DNA of 64,000 bases. Source: Paenisporosarcina macmurdoensis (GTDB lineage Bacteria; Bacillota; Bacilli; Bacillales_A; Planococcaceae). This document shows, one piece after another, positions 35,967 to 45,147 of this stretch; within the stretch, counting starts at the first letter, position 1; each line of letters begins with the position of its first letter. Position numbers and translations under genes: made by a program. The notes below the pieces were generated by a model. It was not told the origin of the DNA. It ran no database searches and saw only the letters and a program-made list of their open reading frames with translations. The DNA lies in NCBI RefSeq assembly GCF_042658845.1, contig NZ_JBHSRI010000025.1:1-64000 (forward strand), written 5' to 3'.

Positions 35967-36872
35967 TTAATGAATACTTCTTTTCTTGAAACGACCACCG
36001 CGCACTTCTGCTATGTTGCCAATTGCAACAAAGGCTAGAGGATCAATATCTTCTACAATAGTTTTCAATTTGGCTTCTTCTAAACGGGTAATTACGGTAA
36101 AAATAATTTTCTTTTTATCGCCAGTATAGGCGCCTTCACCGTGTAAATAAGTAACACCACGTCCTAGCCGGTCAATAATGGCTTCGCCGACTTCATCGAC
36201 AAAGTCACTGATAATATACACTGACTTGGATTCGTCTAATCCTTGAATCACAATATCGATAGTTTTATAGGCGATAAAATAAGCTAAAACAGAATACATG
36301 GCTTGTTCCCAAGTGAACACAAACCCTGCAATTGTAAAAATCATAAGGTTGAAGAACATAATAATTTCTCCCACAGAAAAAGCTGTCTTGGTACTAAAAA
36401 GAATGGCTAAGATTTCAGTGCCATCTAAAGATCCACCATAACGAATGACCAGTCCAACACCTATACCGAGGACTATTCCACCAAAGACGGTTGCGAGAAG
36501 TAAATCATCTGTGAAACGTGCGACAGGATGTAGAAAATATGTACAAATTGAGAGGACTGTAATTCCTAATACTGTAGACAAAGCAAATGTTTTACCTATT
36601 TGTTTATAGCCAATAAAAAAGAAAGGGATATTTAATAGGAAAATAAAGAGTCCAATTTGAACACCTGTTAAATGAGATAAAATAATGGATATCCCGACGA
36701 TGCCACCATCTAATAATTGATTTGGCACTAAGAACAATTCAATCCCCATGGCCATTAAAACAGCACCGGTGATAATCATTACTATACGTTTTGCAATAAC
36801 GAGTTTAGATGCTCTTCTATGAGCATAGGGTGATTTTTTTAAAGCATTTCGCTGTTCTTGTTCATCAGTCAA
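35967..36872 (-). CDS. YitT family membrane protein with DUF2179 domain
   Basis: 301 residues. Six hydrophobic segments, with GIELFLVPNQLLDGGIVGIS and RYGGSLDGTEILAI being the repeated YitT motifs, then a soluble C-terminal DUF2179 domain (KSVYIISDFVDEVGEAI, VITRLEEAKLKTIVEDIDP). The function is unknown; several paralogues per genome are usual. The start is TTG 36872 behind AAGGGGGC. Confidence 0.87.
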   Translation of the reverse strand: MTDEQEQRNALKKSPYAHRRASKLVIAKRIVMIITGAVLMAMGIELFLVPNQLLDGGIVGISIILSHLTGVQIGLFIFLLNIPFFFIGYKQIGKTFALSTVLGITVLSICTYFLHPVARFTDDLLLATVFGGIVLGIGVGLVIRYGGSLDGTEILAILFSTKTAFSVGEIIMFFNLMIFTIAGFVFTWEQAMYSVLAYFIAYKTIDIVIQGLDESKSVYIISDFVDEVGEAIIDRLGRGVTYLHGEGAYTGDKKKIIFTVITRLEEAKLKTIVEDIDPLAFVAIGNIAEVRGGRFKKRSIH

Positions 36873-37165
36873 ATGAATGCCCCCTTTTTCACTCTTAATA
36901 CATTAATTTTACCGTATTTCAGATGATTTACATAGGAAGTCAGCTTGTTATATGACAAATATAACAAAAAACAAGTGCTTAAAACAAAAAAATAGGTAAA
37001 AAGGCACTTAATAAACGGTTGAATATTTCGAATTAGAAGAATATAGACCTTTTTAATAGACAAAATAAACCATTTAAATGCAATTCATGGAATGAATGAG
37101 TCATTTTCTTTACAATGTGGGCTTTACTGAGCAATGAGGAAATAGGATATGGTAAATTAGATAAG

Positions 37166-37181
37166 TGTGAAATGTTTCACA
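37166..37181. promoter_or_regulatory. 16-bp palindrome upstream of the M23 hydrolase gene
   Basis: TGTGAAATGTTTCACA is a perfect 7-bp inverted repeat around TG, 50 bases before the gene. It may be an operator for that gene; the regulator is unknown. The rest of the 36873-37230 gap is AT-rich with no other feature that I can support. Confidence 0.5.
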
Positions 37182-37230
37182 TAAAAAGAACCGTTCGTTT
37201 ATCGGATGAGATTTTGAGAGGGGCTTTATC

Positions 37231-38706
37231 ATGAATTTGAAATGGAATACTGGTGACAGGAAGAAGATTTCATCCGACCGCAAACCAAACAGCACATCAA
37301 ATATAATGAAAAGAGCAGCCGTACTAGTAGTGCTTGCTTCAAGTCTTACATTTAATATCGGATTTGCAAAAGACAATGAAAGCAGTCAATTGCAGAAGAT
37401 TTTTCATATATATGCTAGTGGTGAATATATAGGGGCAGTATCAAATGAAAATGTCGTAAAAGACCTTGTAGAAGAAAAAATAGCAGAGACAAGCTCCCAA
37501 TACGATGATTTAAGACTCAATGATGAATTAAAAATATCCATCATTTCAGAACAAGTCTTTAACTTAGAAACAAACGATACGGAAACAATAGAAAAGCTAG
37601 GCGAACTAGTAACGGTCGCTGCTGATGCTTTTGCCTTGTCGGTCAATGACGAGATTGCAGTCTACGTCAAAGACCTAAAATCATATCATGAAGTTATTCG
37701 TAAACTAAAACTTCAATCTGTTTCTGAAAAAGAACTCACCGAATTGGAAGCTCGTAAAGGTTCTATAGATTCTTTACCACCATTAAAGGAAGATGAAACA
37801 CGTATTTTGGATGTTGTGCTAAAAGAATCAGTTTCTGGAGTGACACAACAAGCCAAACCAGAAGAGATCATGACGGTTGATGAGGCAGTAAAGTATCTTC
37901 AAAAAGGCGTTATAGAAGAGAAAACTTACACGGTTCAAGTTGGAGACGTATTTAGTAAAATCGCTGAGCAACATAATTTAACTACGTCACAATTAACAAA
38001 GTTAAATAATGGCTTTGGAGAAAAGAGTGTCCTTCAAATTGGACAACAATTGAAAGTAACAGCCTCAACGCCTCTATTAAATATAGAAGTAGTTCGAGAG
38101 AAGAAAGCAACAGAAGAAGTTAAGTTTGAAAATCAAATAAAAAACTCAAATGAAATGCTCAAAGGTGATTCAAAGGTCCTTCAAGAAGGTAGTAATGGAG
38201 TCAAAGAGATAACATATAGAATTCGAGAACAAAATGGGATTGCAATTGGAAAATCCATTCAACAAGAAGAGATGATTAAAGAAGTGAAAAATAATATCGT
38301 CACAAAAGGAACAAAGGTCATTCCATCGCGAGGTTCAGGTAAATTTTCTTGGCCAGCTGAAGGTGGCTACATTTCAAGTAAAATGGGAAGTCGTTGGGGT
38401 TCAGTTCACCGCGGAATTGATATTGCGCGACCTAGCGGCTTTGCCATTAAAGCAGCTGATAATGGCGTTGTTATATCCTCTGGACAAGACGGCACTTACG
38501 GTAACAAAGTTGTAGTTGATCACAAAAATGGATTTCAGACGACCTATGCTCATTTAGCATCTATTCATGTAAAGAATGGACAAATCGTCTCTTCAGGTAC
38601 GAAATTAGGTGTAATGGGTTCAACAGGAAGATCTACAGGAATTCATTTACACTTTGAAGTCCGTAAAAATGGCGCACTGGTCAATCCACTTAATTACTTA
38701 AACTAA
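37231..38706 (+). CDS. Secreted LysM-G5-M23 murein endopeptidase
   Basis: 491 residues. Membrane segment or signal around residues 27-45 (AAVLVVLASSLTFNIGFA), then a mixed region, a LysM domain near 231-276 (YTVQVGDVFSKIAEQHNLTT), a G5 domain near 285-360, and an M23 peptidase domain at about 378-491 with zinc ligands in HRGIDIA and HLHFEVR. It should cut peptide cross-links of peptidoglycan. It stands just before walRK, whose regulon in Bacillales consists of such hydrolases. ATG 37231 follows GAGAGGGG. Confidence 0.88.
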   Translation: MNLKWNTGDRKKISSDRKPNSTSNIMKRAAVLVVLASSLTFNIGFAKDNESSQLQKIFHIYASGEYIGAVSNENVVKDLVEEKIAETSSQYDDLRLNDELKISIISEQVFNLETNDTETIEKLGELVTVAADAFALSVNDEIAVYVKDLKSYHEVIRKLKLQSVSEKELTELEARKGSIDSLPPLKEDETRILDVVLKESVSGVTQQAKPEEIMTVDEAVKYLQKGVIEEKTYTVQVGDVFSKIAEQHNLTTSQLTKLNNGFGEKSVLQIGQQLKVTASTPLLNIEVVREKKATEEVKFENQIKNSNEMLKGDSKVLQEGSNGVKEITYRIREQNGIAIGKSIQQEEMIKEVKNNIVTKGTKVIPSRGSGKFSWPAEGGYISSKMGSRWGSVHRGIDIARPSGFAIKAADNGVVISSGQDGTYGNKVVVDHKNGFQTTYAHLASIHVKNGQIVSSGTKLGVMGSTGRSTGIHLHFEVRKNGALVNPLNYLN

Positions 38707-38719
38707 TAAAATGGTTGTA

Positions 38720-38753
38720 GGCGGTCAATTTAGCGAAATTGGCCGTCTTTTTA
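38720..38753 (+). terminator. Terminator after the M23 gene
   Basis: GGCGGTCAATTT and AAATTGGCCGTC pair around AGCG with one mismatch; TTTTT follows. Confidence 0.85.
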
Positions 38754-38772
38754 TATACTAATTTGTCGAATT

Positions 38773-38786
38773 ATTGCCCGGGAAAT
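38773..38786. promoter_or_regulatory. Candidate Noc-binding site upstream of walR
   Basis: ATTGCCCGGGAAAT differs at one position from the Noc consensus ATTTCCCGGGAAAT. The same 14-mer occurs at 41327-41340. A further inverted repeat, CATCTAT/ATAGATG (38800-38819), and a TATAAT near 38853 lie between this site and walR. Confidence 0.5.
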
Positions 38787-38909
38787 ATTCAACATTGCCC
38801 ATCTATTACCCGATAGATGCGAAACACCGTAAAGCGTGATAGAGTAGGAAGTATAATGAGGTCAAATTACTGTTCATATAGATAGATGGCAAGAGAGAGG
38901 ATGGATTGT

Positions 38910-39617
38910 ATGAGTAAAACTATTTTAGTAGTAGATGACGAAAAACCGATTGCGGATATTTTACAATTTAACTTAAAAAAAGAAGGCTATAATGTTGTTT
39001 GTGCATATGATGGGGATGAAGCTTTACGAAAAGTAGAAGAAATCAAACCTGACTTGATGTTACTTGATATTATGTTACCAAACCGAGATGGGATGGAAGT
39101 TTGCCGGGAAATTCGTAAAAAGTATGACTTTCCAATCATTATGTTAACTGCAAAAGATTCAGAAATTGATAAAGTACTTGGGTTAGAATTAGGTGCAGAT
39201 GATTATGTAACGAAACCATTTAGCACGCGTGAATTAATTGCACGCGTGAAAGCGAATATGCGACGCCATCAAACCTTACAGTCTGAAGATGCTGAAGAAG
39301 CATCAAACGATATAACGGTAGGTTTGTTAATCATCCAGCCTGATGCCTATTTAGTGTTAAAGCGAGAAGAATCGATTGAATTAACCCATCGTGAATTTGA
39401 ATTGCTGCATTATTTAGCAAAACATATAGGACAAGTTATGACACGTGAACATTTATTGCAAACAGTATGGGGCTATGATTATTTTGGAGATGTTCGTACT
39501 GTAGACGTAACGATTCGTCGCCTTCGTGAAAAAATTGAGGATAACCCAAGTCACCCTGCATGGATTGTGACACGTCGTGGCGTAGGGTATTATTTGCGTA
39601 ATCCTGAACAGGAGTAG
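38910..39617 (+). CDS. walR: Response regulator WalR (YycF)
   Basis: About 235 residues. Receiver domain with ILVVDDEKP, phosphoacceptor Asp in LMLLDIMLPNRDG and Lys in YVTKPF; C-terminal winged helix (HREFELLHYLAKHIGQVMT, GDVRTVDVTIRRLREKI). It is the essential regulator of cell-wall hydrolases. ATG 38910 gives the family start (M)SKTILVVDDEKPIADIL; upstream in-frame ATGs (38886, 38901) are less likely. The stop is six bases before walK. Confidence 0.96.
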   Translation: MSKTILVVDDEKPIADILQFNLKKEGYNVVCAYDGDEALRKVEEIKPDLMLLDIMLPNRDGMEVCREIRKKYDFPIIMLTAKDSEIDKVLGLELGADDYVTKPFSTRELIARVKANMRRHQTLQSEDAEEASNDITVGLLIIQPDAYLVLKREESIELTHREFELLHYLAKHIGQVMTREHLLQTVWGYDYFGDVRTVDVTIRRLREKIEDNPSHPAWIVTRRGVGYYLRNPEQE

Positions 39618-39622
39618 ACAGA

Positions 39623-41449
39623 ATGCAAAAGGTTGGTTTTTTTAAATCGATTCACGTTAAAATCGTCTTGATTTACATTTTGCTGATTCTATTGGCAATG
39701 CAAATCATCGGCCTTTATTTTGCACGTGAGTTAGAACATACACTTAAAGACAGCTTCACCAATTCCATTGAAGAACGGGTGGATCTGGTGGAGTTTAGTG
39801 TGCGTACAGAAATGCGCAAAAAGGAGCGGGGAGAAGCAGACCCAACCTTGGAGCAAAGTTTACGCACCATACTCTATAGCATTCGATCAGAAGACATTAA
39901 TGAAATCCGTGTAATTGATAATAATTTCCGCATTTTAGCCACGTCTGAAACGAATAATCAATCCATTGTTGGACAACGATCGACGGAGCCTATTGTTCGT
40001 CAATCCATTTCTTCGGAAACACCGGCAAATAAGATTCGTCTAGACCCTCAACAAGAGGATCGTATTTGGGTTCTAGCTTCTCCTATCGTTTATCAAGGGG
40101 AAGTACTCGGTACGATTTATTTAGAATCAAATATTGAGACTGTTTTTGAACAAATGACTGAAATTAACCGAATTCTTGCTGGCGGAACAGCGATGTCACT
40201 GGCGATAACAGTGATTCTCGGTATCTTAATCGCTCAAACAATAACCCGTCCCATTTCCGATATGCGTAGACAAGCACAAGCTATGGCTAAAGGAAACTTT
40301 TCTCGTAAGGTACGTGTTTACGGAAATGATGAAATTGGACAGTTGGCGATTGCTTTTAACCATTTAACAAATCGACTTCAAGAGGCACAGTCAACTACTG
40401 AAGGAGAACGAAGGAAGTTAGCATCTGTTCTTTCCAATATGACTGATGGCGTGATTGCGACGGATCGAAAGGGACGTATCATATTAATAAATGATCCAGC
40501 GTTAAGACTCTTAAGGGTTCCGAGAGAATTAGTGTTGCATCGTCCGATTTCGTCTGCTCTTGGAATTGAATCACAATATGCATTTGAAGATTTAATTCAT
40601 ATGAAAGATTCGATAAACTTAGATTTTAGTTCGCCTGAACGTCCGTATATTTTACGTGCGAATTTCTCTGTTATTCAAAAGGAAACCGGTTTTGTGAACG
40701 GCTTAATAACCGTTTTACATGATAATACCGAACAAGAGAAGATTGATATGGAACGACGTGAATTTGTTGCCAACGTTTCGCACGAACTTCGTACACCATT
40801 AACAACCATGCGTAGCTATTTAGAGGCGCTTGCTGATGGTGCATGGCAAGATAAAGAATTAGCACCATCATTTTTAAACGTCACGCAAACCGAAACTGAA
40901 CGTATGATTAGGTTAGTTAATGACTTGTTACAGTTATCGAAAATGGATAGCCGAGACTATGATTTAAATAAAGAGTTTGTTGAGTTTAATAAATTCTTTA
41001 ATCGAATCATTGATCGTTTTGAGATGTCGAAATCGCAACAAGTTCAATTCGTACGCTTGTTACCAGAATCACAATTCTTTGTGGAAATAGATACCGATAA
41101 ATTAACTCAAGTCATCGATAATATAATATCGAATGCTTTAAAATATTCGCCAGACGGCGGAAATATTCGTTTTGGTATTATTGCACAAGAAGGACTTTTA
41201 AAGGTTATGGTTTCTGATGATGGCATGGGTATTCCAAAAGAAAATGTAGAACGAATTTTCGATCGTTTCTATCGTGTAGATCGAGCACGTGCAAGATCAA
41301 TGGGCGGATCAGGACTAGGTCTTGCTATTGCCCGGGAAATGATTGAATCACATGGTGGAGCTATATGGGCAGAAAGTGAAGAAGGAAATGGTACGACGAT
41401 ATTCTTCACGTTGCCATTCGAGTTAGATGAGGCAGGTGAATGGGATTGA
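39623..41449 (+). CDS. walK: Sensor histidine kinase WalK (YycG)
   Basis: 608 residues. Two membrane helices (about residues 12-32 and 185-207) flank an extracellular sensor domain; then HAMP, PAS, HisKA with the phospho-His in FVANVSHELRTPLTT, and the ATPase with NALKYSPDGG, DDGMGIP and GGSGLGLAI. It phosphorylates WalR. Its TGA stop overlaps the walH start. Confidence 0.96.
   Translation: MQKVGFFKSIHVKIVLIYILLILLAMQIIGLYFARELEHTLKDSFTNSIEERVDLVEFSVRTEMRKKERGEADPTLEQSLRTILYSIRSEDINEIRVIDNNFRILATSETNNQSIVGQRSTEPIVRQSISSETPANKIRLDPQQEDRIWVLASPIVYQGEVLGTIYLESNIETVFEQMTEINRILAGGTAMSLAITVILGILIAQTITRPISDMRRQAQAMAKGNFSRKVRVYGNDEIGQLAIAFNHLTNRLQEAQSTTEGERRKLASVLSNMTDGVIATDRKGRIILINDPALRLLRVPRELVLHRPISSALGIESQYAFEDLIHMKDSINLDFSSPERPYILRANFSVIQKETGFVNGLITVLHDNTEQEKIDMERREFVANVSHELRTPLTTMRSYLEALADGAWQDKELAPSFLNVTQTETERMIRLVNDLLQLSKMDSRDYDLNKEFVEFNKFFNRIIDRFEMSKSQQVQFVRLLPESQFFVEIDTDKLTQVIDNIISNALKYSPDGGNIRFGIIAQEGLLKVMVSDDGMGIPKENVERIFDRFYRVDRARARSMGGSGLGLAIAREMIESHGGAIWAESEEGNGTTIFFTLPFELDEAGEWD
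41327..41340. promoter_or_regulatory. Candidate Noc-binding site inside walK
   Basis: ATTGCCCGGGAAAT, identical to the site at 38773-38786, within the codons for AIAREM. One mismatch to the Noc consensus. Confidence 0.45.
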
Positions 41450-42771
41450 AGTATATAGAACACGCGAAAACAATTTTCCTGACCTTGCTAATCGTTTTAA
41501 GTGTGACTTTAACGTTTACAATATGGACCTATACACCAACGTACGACACCATTGAACAAACACCAGTTGTAAATATACTAATCGCAGAAAGCAAGCGAGT
41601 AGACGATGTTATTAAGCCGTATAAAATGATTACAAGTCGGGAAAACAACATGGCAGGTTCGATGACACCATTTGATTTAGAACGTGTTGTCAATGTCATG
41701 AAGGGCTGGGAAATCAGTGATCTGACTTTGGAAGATAATGATTTAACTGACGATGAATTAAACGACTTGATCGGGACGCATCACCGATATACATTGTTTT
41801 TCCCAGATGATGTACCGTTTCCTGTATATGATAATATTTTACCGTTCTCCATCACCAATATTCCTGAGGATGGGTTTGATCGGTTAATTGTAAATTGGAA
41901 TCGGTCTAATAATGATCAACTGAAAGTTTATTTTGCTAGTTCTAAAACGAACACATTGTATTCAGCGGTAGCAAGAGATGTTGATTGGGAATTATTTGAA
42001 CAAAAAGTAGTAGGCCCAACAGTGGATTTCTCGAAGTTTACAGAAATTCAACGTAAAGGAAAGCTATCACTATATGTTTCTGCTCAAGATGTGGAGAGTA
42101 TTCGATACACGTATTACTTAAAAGAAATTGATACGAGGCGTTTTCAAGATGCCTTGTTCAGTGATCCAAGTCTTGTGCGCCAAAGCCCAGTCGGAACAAC
42201 GAATGAAGAATATTCGGATGGTACATCATTGATGAATGTGAATTTATTAGAGCGGACTTTAAGTTTTGTTAATCCATCAGCCGAAACTTCTGTACCAGCC
42301 ATTCCTTCAAAATTAGTATTTGATAGTTTGTACTATGTAAATGAGCATGGTGGTTGGACGGACGAGTATCGATTTGCTAAAATAAACCCTGCCACTCAAC
42401 AAATTGATTATCAATTATATTTGTTAGGATATCCCGTGTTTAGTACTGAAACTTCTACAAAAATCACTACATTCTGGGGAGATCCTGGTATTTACAATTA
42501 TTTGAGACCGTATTATACACTTGATCTTTCTTTGCCATTTGATACAGTCATTTCGACTTTACCATCTGGTGAGAAAGCATCTCGAGTAATGCAAACGCTA
42601 AAAGAAATTGATTTTAATAATGTGGATGAACTGACGCCTGGATATCACTTAACTCGGGATAATGAAAAGCGTTTACTGATATTAGAGCCATCTTGGTTTT
42701 ATTTATCGAATAATCAATGGATTCGCCTTTCCCCAGAAGATTTAGGAGGTGGGCAGTTTGGATTGGAATAA
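41446..42771 (+). CDS. walH: WalK regulator WalH (YycH)
   Basis: About 441 residues from TTG 41446, which overlaps the walK TGA as TTGA, with AGGTGA six bases upstream; ATG 41440 touches the ribosome site. One N-terminal membrane anchor (IFLTLLIVLSVTLTFTIWTY), the rest extracellular. WalH and WalI bind WalK and tune its activity. The 3' end overlaps walI. Confidence 0.9.
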   Translation: MKYIEHAKTIFLTLLIVLSVTLTFTIWTYTPTYDTIEQTPVVNILIAESKRVDDVIKPYKMITSRENNMAGSMTPFDLERVVNVMKGWEISDLTLEDNDLTDDELNDLIGTHHRYTLFFPDDVPFPVYDNILPFSITNIPEDGFDRLIVNWNRSNNDQLKVYFASSKTNTLYSAVARDVDWELFEQKVVGPTVDFSKFTEIQRKGKLSLYVSAQDVESIRYTYYLKEIDTRRFQDALFSDPSLVRQSPVGTTNEEYSDGTSLMNVNLLERTLSFVNPSAETSVPAIPSKLVFDSLYYVNEHGGWTDEYRFAKINPATQQIDYQLYLLGYPVFSTETSTKITTFWGDPGIYNYLRPYYTLDLSLPFDTVISTLPSGEKASRVMQTLKEIDFNNVDELTPGYHLTRDNEKRLLILEPSWFYLSNNQWIRLSPEDLGGGQFGLE

Positions 42772-43573
42772 AACCAAAACTATCTTCATAATCGTTTTTG
42801 CGATTTTAAATGTCTTTTTATATTCCCTGTATTTAAATCGTTACAATGAAGCAAAAGATGTCGAAGTACTCGGTGAAACTTCTATTGAAGAGAGCTTACA
42901 AGCTGATAATATTCGCTATGAAAGTATTCCTGAAAATACGACGAAAGAAACGTATGTTTCAGGTAACATACGAGTCTATACAGCAGATGAAATGAAACCA
43001 ATGGATAATCAATCATTTGAAATCCTTGAAAACAAAGAACTGGTATCAACATTCAAAAAGCCAGTTCCACTTGGCAGCCTAAGTGACACTACAAACTTAA
43101 GGGATTTTGTAGATGAACATGTTTTTGAGGGTTCATCCTATGAATTATTCACGGTTGATGTAGACGAGAAAAAAGCGATTTTTTTCCAAACGATCAATAA
43201 TCGACAGATTTTCTTTAATCAAAACGCTCTCCTCACCATTTATTGGAACGATAAAAATGAAGTAAATAAATATGAACAAACGAGCTTTGTAGAACTTGAA
43301 GATAATTTTGATCAATCCGAAACCTTGTTACACTATGAGCGGGCTGTTGAAGTGTTGTATCAACGAAAAGTATTGAAACCTAATTCTAAGATTTTAGCGG
43401 TTAGTCTAGGCTACTCAACACTCGTGCAATTAACAGAAACCCAAGTATTTGCACCAACTTGGCGAGTTCGTGTAGAATTACAAGATGGTAAGAAAGAAGA
43501 CTATTTTGTAAATGCGGTAGAAGGAAAGATTGTCGAATTTAACAAAGAGTCAGAGGAACCACAAGAAGAGTAA
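42758..43573 (+). CDS. walI: WalK regulator WalI (YycI)
   Basis: About 271 residues starting (M)DWNKTKTIFIIVFAILNVFL, which matches the YycI N-terminus; this requires TTG 42758 with GGAGG eight bases upstream. GTG 42749 is also in frame. Single membrane anchor and an extracellular domain. Overlaps the end of walH by 14 bases. Confidence 0.9.
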   Translation: MDWNKTKTIFIIVFAILNVFLYSLYLNRYNEAKDVEVLGETSIEESLQADNIRYESIPENTTKETYVSGNIRVYTADEMKPMDNQSFEILENKELVSTFKKPVPLGSLSDTTNLRDFVDEHVFEGSSYELFTVDVDEKKAIFFQTINNRQIFFNQNALLTIYWNDKNEVNKYEQTSFVELEDNFDQSETLLHYERAVEVLYQRKVLKPNSKILAVSLGYSTLVQLTETQVFAPTWRVRVELQDGKKEDYFVNAVEGKIVEFNKESEEPQEE

Positions 43574-43585
43574 GGAGTTTTCGTC

Positions 43586-44374
43586 ATGCGTTTTAGTGTT
43601 TTAGCAAGCGGTAGTAGCGGGAATGCCATTTACGTTGAAAACGAAGAACATGCATTTTTAGTAGATGCTGGACTAAGTGGACGTAAAATGGAGGAGTTGT
43701 TTGCCTCAGTTGACCGCAATATGAAAAAGTTAAGTGGTATTTTGGTTACGCATGAACATAGTGATCATATAAAAGGGCTAGGAATTCTAGCTCGTAAATA
43801 TAAAGTTCCGATTTATGCCAACGCCAAAACGTGGATGGCTATGGAACATCTAGTTGGGAATATTCCAATCGAACAACGTTTTCATTTCGATATGGAGACT
43901 GTAAAATCATTTGGATCACTTGATATTCAGTCATTCGCAGTATCTCACGATGCAGCGGACCCAATGTTTTATGTCTTTCATGAGAATGGTCGTAAACTTG
44001 TATTAATTACAGATACAGGCTACGTCAGTGATCGAATGAAAGGCCATATTAAAGGAGCAGATTCCTTTGTCTTTGAAAGCAATCATGATGTGGGGATGTT
44101 GCAAATGTGTCGTTATCCGTGGTCTATTAAACGACGTATTTTAAGTGATGTTGGCCACGTTTCAAACGAAGATGCTGCTGTAGCAATGAGTGAAGTAGTT
44201 GAAGAGAAACCGACACGTATCTATCTCTCACATTTAAGTAAAGATAATAATATGAAAGATTTGGCGCGTATGAGCGTAACTCAGACACTTGAATCGTGCG
44301 GTATTGTAACAGGAGAATTTTTGAAACTTTATGATACCGATGCAAACATAGCAACTGAATTAGTCACTGTTTAA
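43586..44374 (+). CDS. walJ: Metallo-beta-lactamase-fold nuclease WalJ (YycJ)
   Basis: 262 residues. Metal ligands in THEHSDHIKGL, and SGSSGNAIYVENEEHAFLVDAG at the N-terminus; LYLSHLSKDNN near the end. YycJ is a 5'-3' exonuclease-like protein linked to cell division or mismatch repair. Last gene of the wal operon before a terminator. Confidence 0.93.
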   Translation: MRFSVLASGSSGNAIYVENEEHAFLVDAGLSGRKMEELFASVDRNMKKLSGILVTHEHSDHIKGLGILARKYKVPIYANAKTWMAMEHLVGNIPIEQRFHFDMETVKSFGSLDIQSFAVSHDAADPMFYVFHENGRKLVLITDTGYVSDRMKGHIKGADSFVFESNHDVGMLQMCRYPWSIKRRILSDVGHVSNEDAAVAMSEVVEEKPTRIYLSHLSKDNNMKDLARMSVTQTLESCGIVTGEFLKLYDTDANIATELVTV

Positions 44375-44402
44375 ACCTCACTTTATGTGGGGTTTTTTTT
44401 GT
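44373..44402 (+). terminator. wal operon terminator
   Basis: AACCTCAC TTTA TGTGGGGTT followed by TTTTTTT, right after the walJ stop. Confidence 0.85.
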
Positions 44403-44407
44403 TATAA

Positions 44408-44899
44408 GAAAGTTTATAATTTTAGTTCCATAAATCCAGTGTTTCATAGACAAAAAGATTGATTCAATAATATTGTTGATTTCCGTTTCAAGCGGACTCT
44501 TTCCACGGGGCGGGCGGTGAGCCTCCTCGGTCGCTTCGCGATCTGCGGGGTCTCACCTGTCCCGCTGATCCCGCCGGAGTCGCCGCCTTCCACTACAATC
44601 CATGAAGTGAGTAGTAACCAACAAGAAAATCTATCAATTGCTTATTGCTATACAAGAATAAATGATTCTAAGTTAAACCAACCTATAATCGTAGTTGCCA
44701 TTTATATTAGTTGATTGAAACGCAGGTGGCGACTTCAGCGGGAATAGCAGATGTTTTCTGCACCGAAAGCGAAGCGGCAGGTGCATGAGCTGAAGACCCT
44801 GCAGGAGCACATGTTTTCGCAGTGACGAGGAGACTGAAGCCATGCCCGCGAAAGCCGTCCACCGTAGCGAAAATCAACAGGCTACTATGGTTTCTCTTC
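44408..44899. repeat. Compound inverted repeat, copy 2 (~490 bp)
   Basis: Direct copy of 24845-25279. The left unit is complete here: GTTGATTTCCGTTTCAAGCG, CACGGGGCGGGCGGTGAGCC, TCGGTCGCTTCGCGATC, GGGGTCTCACCTGTCC, GGAGTCGCCGCC. The right unit is its inverted relative with two insertions (44750-44785 and near 44810) compared with copy 1. The element is GC-rich at both ends and AT-rich in the middle. The rest of the walJ-htrA gap (44900-45147) has no gene. Confidence 0.9.
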
Positions 44900-45147
44900 T
44901 AAAAAGGAAAGGGTGTCCAGGTTTCTCTTAACTAATAGTATGGATTAAATAATAATATGAAGTTAAGTAAGAATAGTCGGGGTTTACAAAGGAATAATAA
45001 GAATGGCCATATGAAAATAATGGTGTGCTTAGTAAACGCCATGAATATATATAAACCATTTTGATCAAGTTTTAAAGCCGTTTTCATCTAATTTTAATGT
45101 TGGCCGGGTAAAGTAAAGATAACGAATAACAGAGAGGGAGATAATCT

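Noticed and set aside
37166..37181. TGTGAAATGTTTCACA as a third parS site
   Set aside because: It has the half-sites in swapped order compared with TGTTTCACGTGAAACA and lacks the CACGTG centre; kept only as a palindrome.
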